Shown here: positions 35,852-43,307 of the stretch, piece by piece | How the letters are laid out: the number at the start of each line of letters is the position of its first letter | How positions within the stretch are numbered: position 1 is the stretch's first letter | Source: Vibrio diazotrophicus | GTDB taxonomy: Bacteria; Pseudomonadota; Gammaproteobacteria; Enterobacterales; Vibrionaceae | DNA length: 64,000 nucleotides | NCBI RefSeq assembly: GCF_038452265.1 | Contig: NZ_CP151842.1 | Coordinates: 2,170,001-2,234,000, forward strand | Direction of reading: 5' to 3' | The notes under the pieces: generated by a model | Told to the model about the DNA's origin: nothing | The model's input: only the letters and a program-made list of their open reading frames with translations | Database searches by the model: none | Program-made: the position numbers and the translations under genes

Positions 35852-36574
35852 ATGAAATTACTATTTAAATTGTTACTGGCTGCTATTGGGAGTGTGATTA
35901 CTTTTTTCCTCATTGTGATATTTATCCTTACTCCATTAATGCAATGGTATAGCGAAAATAAGCCGCCTATAGGTAGCTCAATCGATGACCATTTTATTCG
36001 TATTCAAGGGATCAAGCCTGCTGATGCTCAAGTCATTGTGCGCACCACTTTTTATGGAGGTGGAGAAGAGTGTAGTTCATTTTTTTGGAGTGCTTCTGAT
36101 GGTAAGAAACGGCAAGGCGGGAAAGGCGTATTTAAAATTAAACACGATTTTTCAAAGACACCAGACCGTTACGAGTTGAGAGTGCCCTATCAAAACTACC
36201 TATCATCAGGATGCGATATGAAATTATGGCAAATTGATGTAAGTGCCATAAATGCTTTTGACACGATTGGTTTTGCTGATTTACGGATTTACTCACCTGT
36301 AGATGAGAGAGATAAAGTACTCCACATTGATTCGAAAATAGAAGCTAGAGACTGTGATTCTTATATATTTTTTGGATTGGGAAAAGTTTGGTCTGGTGCA
36401 TTAGGGTGTGATTTTTATTTTAATAATAAGAAAATATCTAAAGAACCAGAATATAACGCTGAAAAAGTTTACTTCGATTTCTCTCAATTTAATGACGACA
36501 CCGTAATTCATTACGATATTTTGGCTGGCGAAAATTATCGTAGTGATCCATTAGACCCACAAACGGGAAAATAA
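35852..36574 (+). CDS. T6SS immunity protein paralog B1
   Basis: A 240-aa member of the same family with a different N-terminal membrane helix (LLLAAIGSVITFFLIVIFIL, about 6-25) and the linker MQWYSENKPPIGSSIDD. The four conserved cysteines (EECSSF, SGCDM, RDCDS, LGCDFYF) and the conserved tail are present. The start could be TTG at 35834 or ATG at 35852; the latter begins at MKLLFK, shared with B2. B2 at 38771 is its near-identical duplicate about 2.92 kb away. Confidence 0.72.
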   Translation: MKLLFKLLLAAIGSVITFFLIVIFILTPLMQWYSENKPPIGSSIDDHFIRIQGIKPADAQVIVRTTFYGGGEECSSFFWSASDGKKRQGGKGVFKIKHDFSKTPDRYELRVPYQNYLSSGCDMKLWQIDVSAINAFDTIGFADLRIYSPVDERDKVLHIDSKIEARDCDSYIFFGLGKVWSGALGCDFYFNNKKISKEPEYNAEKVYFDFSQFNDDTVIHYDILAGENYRSDPLDPQTGK

Positions 36575-36596
36575 AAAGTGCGTGGTAGGAAATTAA

Positions 36597-37316
36597 ATGA
36601 AAGATTGGAACGATAAGCAGAAAGTGTGGAATGGCAACCTTAGAATATGGAGGCTTGTTGGTTTTCTAGTTTTAACTAGCTGCGCATACTGGATAGTAAG
36701 TTACGACTATACCGCCCCACCTAAAAGCTCTATTCGTATCGCCGGTATGAAACCGATCGATGCAAATATAAAAGCATGGGCGAATTACTGGGTAACAGGT
36801 GACGACTGCCAAGCATACTCTTACGATATGTTTGGTCGTAAAGCTTACCAAGGAGGGAAAAGAACAGAGAATTTTACGCAGAATTACGCTAATAAACTGA
36901 ATCGCTATGATTTGAGAATACCTTACCAAACCTATATAGATAGCCAGAATTGTATTATTGAATTACGCGATATAACCGTTGAAGCGTATAACGAATTTGA
37001 TACCGTTGGATTTGCTCAGTTACGCGTCTATCAGGCAGGAAATGACTATGATAATAAACCGATTGATGTAAATTCAAAAATTGAAGCTAAAGATTGTAAT
37101 AGTGAAGTATATAGAAGTTTAAGGACAGTTTGGGCAGGAGCTGTGGGGTGTTACTTCTATTTTGACGATAAGGTCATATCAAAAAAACCGGAATATAATG
37201 CTGAGCGTGTTCATTTCGATTTCTCGCAATTCAATGACGACACCGTAATTCACTATGATATTTTAGCGGGCGAAAATTATCGTAGTGATCCATTAGATCC
37301 ACAAACGGGAAAATAA
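36597..37316 (+). CDS. T6SS immunity protein paralog C1
   Basis: A 239-aa paralog whose N-terminus MKDWNDKQKVWNGNLRIW leads into a membrane segment RLVGFLVLTSCAYWIVSY. LTSC fits a lipobox pattern, but hydrophobic residues after Cys favour a membrane anchor. The soluble domain has the four shared cysteines (DDCQAY, QNCIIE, KDCNSE, GCYFYF) and the common tail. C2 (39518) is nearly identical and C3 (40262) is a mosaic. The two C copies differ mainly in the middle of the protein. Confidence 0.72.
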   Translation: MKDWNDKQKVWNGNLRIWRLVGFLVLTSCAYWIVSYDYTAPPKSSIRIAGMKPIDANIKAWANYWVTGDDCQAYSYDMFGRKAYQGGKRTENFTQNYANKLNRYDLRIPYQTYIDSQNCIIELRDITVEAYNEFDTVGFAQLRVYQAGNDYDNKPIDVNSKIEAKDCNSEVYRSLRTVWAGAVGCYFYFDDKVISKKPEYNAERVHFDFSQFNDDTVIHYDILAGENYRSDPLDPQTGK

Positions 37317-37340
37317 CATGGTGCTTCGGATGCAAGTACA

Positions 37341-38034
37341 ATGAGAACACCTTTTGCACTGATAGCAATTGTGGGTGGGATGTTAGTTTATTATTTTAGC
37401 CCACCATCAGAGAAAATCTGGGGGTGCAAATGGTGAGCCTTACATGGTTATTGCTGGGAAGAAACCTGCTGATGCGAGTATTAGTGTTCGAGTGAACTAT
37501 TTTGGCCGTGGGGAATCCTGCTCGGGTTGGTCATGGAATGCGGGCAGTGGTGAGGTGAGGAAAGGGATTTATAACCAGAGCTTTAAGTTTGAGCACAATT
37601 TTTCAGAAGATGAAACGCGTTACGAATTAAGGGTGCCTTATAAGCCCAGAGAGCCAGAAAAAAACTGCATTACGACCTTATCAGATATGGAGGTTGAACT
37701 CACTAACGCCTTTGATACAGTGGGATTTTCGAATATACGCATTAATAAAGCAGGAGAAGATTATTACAACAAAGCTCTGGATGTTAATGTGAAAATTGAA
37801 GCAAAAGACTGTGATGCATATATAAAACAAGGTGTCGTTAACAAAATATGGTTTGGTGGCTTGGGTTGTTATTTCTATTTTGATGGGCAGAAAATATCTG
37901 AAAAACCAGAATATAATGCCGGACAGGTTTATTTCGATTTCTCTCAATTCAATGACGACACCGTGATTCATTACGATATTTTGGCTGGCGAAAATTATCG
38001 TAGTGAGCCATTAGATCCACAAGCAGGAAAATAA
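37341..38034 (+). pseudogene. Frameshifted immunity paralog A2
   Basis: It begins MRTPFALIAIVGGMLVYYFS like A3, but at 37420-37424 it has GGGGG where A1 and A3 have GGGG. This +1 shift ends the frame soon after and moves the rest to another frame, readable from ATG 37444 as a 196-aa product. That product lacks the membrane anchor and would stay in the cytoplasm, so it is probably non-functional. All four cysteines and the tail survive in the second frame. The extra G could be a true mutation or a homopolymer sequencing error. Confidence 0.75.
37792..37931 (+). repeat. 140-base segment identical in A2 and C3
   Basis: Bases 37792-37931 and 40742-40881 are identical over 140 bases, while their flanks belong to different paralog types. 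A shorter part of the same segment (GGCTTGGGTTGTTATTTC onward) is in B2 at 39318. This is the signature of short-tract gene conversion. Confidence 0.85.
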
Positions 38035-38058
38035 AATGGTACTTCGGAAGCAAGTACC

Positions 38059-38745
38059 ATGAGAACACCTTTTGCACTGATTGCAATTGTGGGTGGGATG
38101 TTAGTTTACTACTTTAGCCCGCCATCAGAGAAAATCTGGGGTGCAAATGGTGAGCCTTACATGGTTATTGCTGGGAAGAAACCTACTGATGCGAGTATTA
38201 GTGTTCGAGTGAACTATTTTGGCCGTGGGGAATCCTGCTCGGGCTGGTCATGGAATTCAGGCAGTGGTGAGGTGAGGAAAGGGATTTATAACCAGAGCTT
38301 TAAGTTTGAGCACAATTTTTCAGACGATGAAACGCGTTATGAATTAAGGGTGCCTTATCAACCGAGAGAGCCGGAGAGAAACTGCATGACTCAGTTATCT
38401 AATATGGAAGTTAAATTAACTAATGCTATTGATACTGCAGGGTTTGCTAACTTACGCATTAATACATCCGGTGTGAAATATTACAACAATCCTGTCAATA
38501 TGAATATAAAAATTGAAGCTAAAGATTGCGAGCCTTATTTTTCAATAAAATATAAAAGATGGACAAATGGTTTTGGTTGTTATTTTTTTATTGATGGTAT
38601 TCAAGAATCTAAAGAACAAGAATTTAATGCTCACCAAGTTTACTTCGATTTCGCGCAATTTAATGACGATACCGTAATTCACTTCGATATTTTGGCCGGC
38701 GAAAATTATCGTAGTGAGCCATTAGATCCTACTACCGGAAAATAA
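38059..38745 (+). CDS. T6SS immunity protein paralog A3
   Basis: A 228-aa A-type paralog with the intact reading frame at the GGGG site. The first 125 or so residues are almost identical to A1, but the region after EAKDC (PYFSIKYKRWTNGFGCYFF) differs strongly before rejoining the common tail (VYFDFAQFNDDTVIHFDILA). Four conserved cysteines. This segment-wise divergence suggests diversifying selection or gene conversion at a specificity region. The gene lies 24 bases after A2 and 25 before B2, in operon order. Confidence 0.72.
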   Translation: MRTPFALIAIVGGMLVYYFSPPSEKIWGANGEPYMVIAGKKPTDASISVRVNYFGRGESCSGWSWNSGSGEVRKGIYNQSFKFEHNFSDDETRYELRVPYQPREPERNCMTQLSNMEVKLTNAIDTAGFANLRINTSGVKYYNNPVNMNIKIEAKDCEPYFSIKYKRWTNGFGCYFFIDGIQESKEQEFNAHQVYFDFAQFNDDTVIHFDILAGENYRSEPLDPTTGK

Positions 38746-38770
38746 AAGTATCTTGATGGGAAAAATCACA

Positions 38771-39493
38771 ATGAAATTACTATTTAATTTGTTACTGGCT
38801 GCTATTGGAAGTGTGATTGCTTTTTCCCTCATTGTGATATTTATCCTTACTCCATTAATGCAATGGTATAGCGAAAATAAGCCGCCTATAGGTAGCTCAA
38901 TCGATGACCATTTTATTCGTATTCAAGGGATCAAGCCTGCTGATGCTCAAGTCATTGCACACGCCACTTTTTATGGTGGTGGAGAAGAGTGTAGTTCCTT
39001 TTTTTGGAGTGCTTCTGATGGAAAAAAACGACAGGGAGGAAAAGGAGTTTTTAAAATTGAGCATGATTTTTCAACAACGGCAGATCGCTACGAACTGAGA
39101 ATTCCTTATCAAAACTACCTATCATCAGGATGTGATATGCAATTATGGCAAATAACTATCGGTGCTCGAAATGCCTTTGATACTGTCGGGTTTGCCGATT
39201 TACGAATTTACAAGCCAGCCAATGAGTGGAATAAAGCTCTTAGCTTTGACGCTATAATTGAAGCAAGACAGTGCAATTCTTTTATACATCAATGGAAAGA
39301 TAATACATGGTCAGGAGGCTTGGGTTGTTATTTCTATTTTGATGGGCAGAAAATATCTGAAAAACCAGAATATAATGCCGGACAGGTTTATTTCGATTTC
39401 TCTCAATTTAATGACGATACCGTGATTCACTACGATATTTTGGCTGGCGAAAATTATCGTAGTGAGTCATTAGATCCACAAACAGGAAAATAA
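38771..39493 (+). CDS. T6SS immunity protein paralog B2
   Basis: A 240-aa duplicate of B1. The N-terminal helix and linker are almost unchanged, but the second half (KPANEWNKALSFDAIIEARQ, then HQWKDNTWSGGLGCYFYFDG) is replaced; the last segment equals that of A2 and C3. Four cysteines and the tail are conserved. An upstream ATG at 38756 is an alternative start. Confidence 0.72.
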   Translation: MKLLFNLLLAAIGSVIAFSLIVIFILTPLMQWYSENKPPIGSSIDDHFIRIQGIKPADAQVIAHATFYGGGEECSSFFWSASDGKKRQGGKGVFKIEHDFSTTADRYELRIPYQNYLSSGCDMQLWQITIGARNAFDTVGFADLRIYKPANEWNKALSFDAIIEARQCNSFIHQWKDNTWSGGLGCYFYFDGQKISEKPEYNAGQVYFDFSQFNDDTVIHYDILAGENYRSESLDPQTGK

Positions 39494-39517
39494 AAAGTGC
39501 GTGGTGTAACAAATTAA

Positions 39518-40237
39518 ATGAAAGATTGGAACGATAATCAGAAAGTGTGGAGTGGCAACCTTAGAATATGGCGGTTTGTTGGTATCGCTGTGTTAATTAG
39601 CTGCGCATACTGGATAGTAAGTTACGACTATACCGCCCCACCTAAAAGCTCTATTCGTATCGCCGGTATGAAACCGATCGATGCAAATATAAAGGCGTGG
39701 GCGAATTACTGGGTAGCAGGTGATGACTGCCAAGCATACTCTTATGATATGTTTGGCCGTAAAGCTTATCGAGGAGGTAAAAGAACAGAACGTTTTACGC
39801 AGAATTACGCTGATGAGTCGAATCGTTATGAGTTGAGAATACCTTACCAAACCTATATAGATAGCCAGCATTGTATTGTTGAATTACGCGATATATCCGT
39901 TGAAGCGTATAACGAATTTGATACCGTTGGATTTGCTCAGTTACGCGTCTATCAGGCAGGAAATGACTATGATAATAAACCGATTGATGTAAATTCAAAA
40001 ATTGAAGCTAAAGATTGTAATAGTGACGTATATAGAAGTTTAAGGACAGTTTGGGCAGGAGCTGTGGGGTGTTACTTCTATTTTGACGATAAGGTCATAT
40101 CAAAAAAACCGGAATATAATGCTGAGCGTGTTCATTTCGATTTCTCGCAATTCAATGACGACACCGTAATTCACTATGATATTTTAGCGGGCGAAAATTA
40201 TCGTAGTGATCCATTAGATCCACAAACGGGAAAATAA
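39518..40237 (+). CDS. T6SS immunity protein paralog C2
   Basis: A 239-aa near-duplicate of C1, differing at scattered positions near the N-terminus (VGIAVLISCAYW; VAGDDCQAYS) and otherwise almost identical, including KDCNSDVYRSLRTVWAGAVG. Cysteines and tail are conserved. The 2.92-kb offset from C1 equals that of B2 from B1, which marks a block duplication. Confidence 0.72.
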   Translation: MKDWNDNQKVWSGNLRIWRFVGIAVLISCAYWIVSYDYTAPPKSSIRIAGMKPIDANIKAWANYWVAGDDCQAYSYDMFGRKAYRGGKRTERFTQNYADESNRYELRIPYQTYIDSQHCIVELRDISVEAYNEFDTVGFAQLRVYQAGNDYDNKPIDVNSKIEAKDCNSDVYRSLRTVWAGAVGCYFYFDDKVISKKPEYNAERVHFDFSQFNDDTVIHYDILAGENYRSDPLDPQTGK

Positions 40238-40912
40238 AAAGGTGCGGTGGTGGCAAATTCAATGAAAGATTGGAACGATAATCAAAAAGTGTGGAATGGC
40301 ACCCTTAGAATATGGAGACTTGTTGGTTTTCTAGTGTTAATTAGCTGCGCATACTGGATAGTAAGTTACGACTATACCGCCCCACCTAAAAGATCTATTC
40401 GTATCGCCGGTATGAAACCGATCGATGCAAATATAAAGGCTTGGGCGAATTACTGGGTCACAGGTGATGAATGTGAATCTTACTCTTATGACATGTTTGG
40501 TCGTAAAGCTTATCGAGGAGGGAAAAGCACAGAGCGTTTTACACAAAATTATGCAAGTGACTCTAATCGTTATGAGCTGCGAGTACCCTACCAAACTTAT
40601 ACTGATAGCCAACATTGTATTGTTGAGTTACGCGATATAACCGTTGAAGCGTATAACGCATTTGATACCGTCGGATTTGCGCAGTTACGTGTCTATCAAG
40701 CTGGAACAGAATACTACAATAAACCAATTGCGTTAAGTTCAAAAATTGAAGCAAAAGACTGTGATGCATATATAAAACAAGGTGTCGTTAACAAAATATG
40801 GTTTGGTGGCTTGGGTTGTTATTTCTATTTTGATGGGCAGAAAATATCTGAAAAACCAGAATATAATGCCGGACAGGTTTACTTCGATTTCGCGCAATTT
40901 AATGACGATACC

Positions 40913-42117
40913 TGTACTAATTCAGACCTGATCTGACAGTTACCCACTTTTCGACTTGGTGCCTGTCAGATTATATCTGGGCTAGATTCTTTTCAGCCCA
41001 GATTGATTTCCCATCCTCTAATGTTTCTATCGGCGTTCTGCCACAGCACATTTTTCCTTGATGAGTACGGTGATTGTTGTAGTAGTCCATCCATTCGTCC
41101 AGATCTTTCTGCAACTCTTCGATAGAACCATACAGTTTCTTTCTGAATGTCACTTGGTAGAACTCATTCAATATGGTCTTGTGGAAGCGCTCGCAGATAC
41201 CATTTGTTTGTGGTGACATCGCTTTAGTTTTCGTGTGGTCGATATCATTAATGGCTAGGTAGAGCTGGTAATCGTGCTGCTCAACACGACCACAGTATTC
41301 AGTGCCTCGGTCAGTCAAGATTCGCAGCATTGGCAGTTCATGCGCCTCAAAGAACGGTAGAACCTTATCATTCAATATATCCGCTGCGGTGATTGGTGTT
41401 TTCGTTGTGTAGAGCTTGGCAAAGGCGACTTTACTGTAGGTATCAACGAAGGTTTGTTGATAGATGCGACCAACACCTTTCAAGTTGCCAACATAGAATG
41501 TGTCTTGAGAGCCGAGATAACCTGGATGCGCTGTTTCTATCTCACCACAAGCCTCATCATCGTGCTTCTTACGCTCAAGAGCCGCAACTTGCTCGTCTGT
41601 TAGGATAATACCGTTCTCTGCGACCTGTTTCTCCAGTGCGATAAGACGTTTCTTGAAGTTCTCTAGGTCATTGCGAAGCCAGATTGAGCGTACGCCACTT
41701 GGAGAGATAAACACTCCCAATTTACGTAATTCATTACTCGTTCTAACTTGTCCATGAGCTGGGAAGTCGATGGCGTATTTGATAACGGCTTGCTCAGTTT
41801 CACTATCAACACGGTTCTTCAAATTCGGTGCTCTTCGGCTACGGTTAATCAGAGCATCAATACCCCCGTCTCAACCAACTCTTGATAACGGTAGAAAGTA
41901 TCTCTTGATACCCCCATAACCTTACAGGCTCTAGATACATTACCGAGTTCTTCTGCAAGATTGAGAAGGCCCGCTTTGTGTTTGATAATTGGATTGCTAG
42001 TATGAAGCATGAGAGTTACCTCTTTTTGTCTTTGATTAGTGATTAAGCACCTTTAATCAAAGTGGGTAACTCTCTTCTTTTCAAATTGAAGTGTCAGATC
42101 TAGTCGGAACTAATACA
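40913..42117 (-). mobile_element. IS481-family insertion sequence
   Basis: A 1205-base element. Its ends are 25-base imperfect inverted repeats (40913-40937 and 42093-42117), starting TGTACTAATTC and ending GAACTAATACA, with 19 of 25 positions matching. It is bounded by the 7-base target duplication CGATACC (40906-40912 and 42118-42124). The only gene inside is the transposase on the minus strand. It splits immunity paralog C3, so it inserted after the array formed. Confidence 0.9.
40971..42010 (-). pseudogene. IS481-family transposase, frameshifted
   Basis: Translation from ATG 42010 gives MLHTSNPIIKHKAGLLNLAE and a helix-turn-helix (ACKVMGVSRDTFYRY) for 53 codons, then stops. The rest continues in another frame from 41822 as 283 aa with the DDE catalytic core: Asp in QQTFVDTYSKVAF, Asp in ILTDRGTEYCG and Glu in NGICERFHKTI. 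The break coincides with the C run at 41863-41867 (five bases; six would restore the frame GGIDAL). This is a probable one-base loss or a sequencing error, since the two frames join perfectly otherwise. Confidence 0.82.
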
Positions 42118-42274
42118 CGATACCTTAATTCACTACGATATTTTTGCTGGCGAAAATTATCGTAGTGATCCATTAGATCCCGCTACGGGAAAATAATGTT
42201 TAAATACATCGAGCACCCGCTAGAGATGGGTATTCTTAATAGCAACCTGCCCCTTTATCGCTGTACTTTCAAAT

Positions 42275-42307
42275 AAAAAGAACCTGCATAGTCGGCAGAT
42301 TCTTTTT
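42275..42307 (+). terminator. Terminator at the end of the T6SS immunity operon
   Basis: AAAAAGAACCTGC and GGCAGATTCTTTTT form an imperfect stem and T run about 80 bases after the last paralog tail. Its symmetry could also terminate the convergent GGDEF gene. Confidence 0.65.
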
Positions 42308-42368
42308 ACTGACGCAAAACACTCAGTATCTATCAGTTTAAAACCTCTATTTTTTCCTAGTGTAACGA

Positions 42369-43307
42369 TTACACTTCCAGCGCTTGGTAAGAGTATCGAT
42401 TACGTCCGTCGTGTTTGGATTGATATAAAGCTTTGTCTGCTGCGCTGACAATATCAAGAGGCGTGACAGAACTAAAATCACACTGCATAGGATCTAACGT
42501 CGAATAGCCAACAGACACAGTTACGATTGGGTAGATAGCTTCCGGTGCGTGCTTAATCGCTAAATCAGCAATTGTAGACATTAAGCTACCGATGAGAACT
42601 TCGGCTCCTTTTTTATCCGTGTTTGGCAAGATTAGAGTAAACTCTTCGCCGCCAAAACGTGCAGCAAAATCCGCAGGACGTTTGGTAACGTTGTTCAATC
42701 CCCGTCCAATCGCTTTTATACAGTCATCCCCTTCCACGTGGCCGAAATAGTCGTTGTATTTCTTAAATTCATCGATATCTATCATCACAATAGATAGAGG
42801 TTCTTGTTGCCTGCGCGCACGCCTAAACTCGATATCTAATTGTTCATCAAATGCCAGCCTGTTAGCTAACCCTGACAAACTGTCTGTATGTGCCAGCTTG
42901 TTCAGTTGCACAAGGGCTTTATGATAAGCAAGGTGCGTTTGCACTCTAGCAGCGACGACGCGCGGTTTTAGTGGCTTAGTGATAAAGTCGGAAGCACCTG
43001 CATCAAATACTTTCTCCTCAAAACCTGCTTCTATCTTACTGGTAATAAAAAGCACCGGAATACTCGCGGTCGCCATATCTTCTTTAAGCATTATGCAGAG
43101 CTTAAGACCATTGATGTCTGGAAGCTCTACATCCAACAAAATTAAGTCTGGGCGAGTTTCACTGACCATCTCCAAAGCTTGAGAAGCCGTCGAGGCAAAA
43201 CGAATTCGACCAACGTCTTGCAACACTTTATGTAACGCGATAACGACGGAACTGTCGTCGTCCACAATAAGGATCTCTGGAATGTTTTCTTCCGACAGCT
43301 TATCCAT
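42369..43307 (-). CDS. Response regulator with GGDEF output (diguanylate cyclase)
   Basis: A 312-aa protein. The receiver domain (about 8-125) has the phosphoacceptor Asp59 in ILLDVELPDINGL. The GGDEF domain (about 145-310) has an intact catalytic site FGGEEF and the product-inhibition I-site RPAD five residues before it. It should make c-di-GMP when phosphorylated. The chosen ATG (43307) has AAGGAAAG upstream and lies 8 bases inside the end of the hybrid kinase gene, so kinase and cyclase form a coupled pair. The longer frame opening at 43331 lacks a ribosome binding site. Confidence 0.88.
   Translation of the reverse strand: MDKLSEENIPEILIVDDDSSVVIALHKVLQDVGRIRFASTASQALEMVSETRPDLILLDVELPDINGLKLCIMLKEDMATASIPVLFITSKIEAGFEEKVFDAGASDFITKPLKPRVVAARVQTHLAYHKALVQLNKLAHTDSLSGLANRLAFDEQLDIEFRRARRQQEPLSIVMIDIDEFKKYNDYFGHVEGDDCIKAIGRGLNNVTKRPADFAARFGGEEFTLILPNTDKKGAEVLIGSLMSTIADLAIKHAPEAIYPIVTVSVGYSTLDPMQCDFSSVTPLDIVSAADKALYQSKHDGRNRYSYQALEV

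Larger units (their letters stand above)
35122..40237 (+). repeat. Tandem ABC immunity-gene duplication (2.92-kb period)
   Basis: The order is A1-B1-C1-A2-A3-B2-C2-C3. B1/B2, C1/C2 and A1/A3 are each offset by 2919-2921 bases, so an A-B-C block was duplicated in tandem with an extra A copy at the junction and an extra C copy at the end. Intergenic spacers (AAATAAAAGTATCTTG before each B, for example) are also copied. Confidence 0.85.
40262..42196 (+). pseudogene. Immunity paralog C3 interrupted by an IS481-family element
   Basis: The frame from ATG 40262 gives C-type sequence for about 215 residues, then stops seven codons into the inserted element. The missing tail (HYDIFAGENYRSDPLDPATG) lies beyond the IS at 42125-42196. 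The middle region from 40742 to 40881 is identical to A2, so C3 is a C/A mosaic. Removal of the 1205-base element plus one target copy would restore a full-length paralog, apart from a few point differences near the junction. Confidence 0.82.

Noticed and set aside
37420..37424. Phase-variable G tract controlling immunity
   Set aside because: Five Gs is short for a phase-variable tract and the other copies have four; mutation or sequencing error is simpler.
37444..38034. 196-aa frame as an independent short immunity gene
   Set aside because: It lacks the membrane anchor present in all intact paralogs, and the missing N-terminus is found just upstream in another frame, so it is the second half of frameshifted copy A2.
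36597..40237. C-type immunity proteins as lipoproteins (LTSC/LISC box)
   Set aside because: The Cys is inside a longer hydrophobic segment followed by AYWIVSY, and the n-region is long and acidic; a membrane anchor is more likely.
41822..42010. Programmed ribosomal frameshift in the IS transposase
   Set aside because: Full-length IS481 transposases are normally a single frame; the break is explained by one base in a C run, and no slippery heptamer with a downstream structure was evident.
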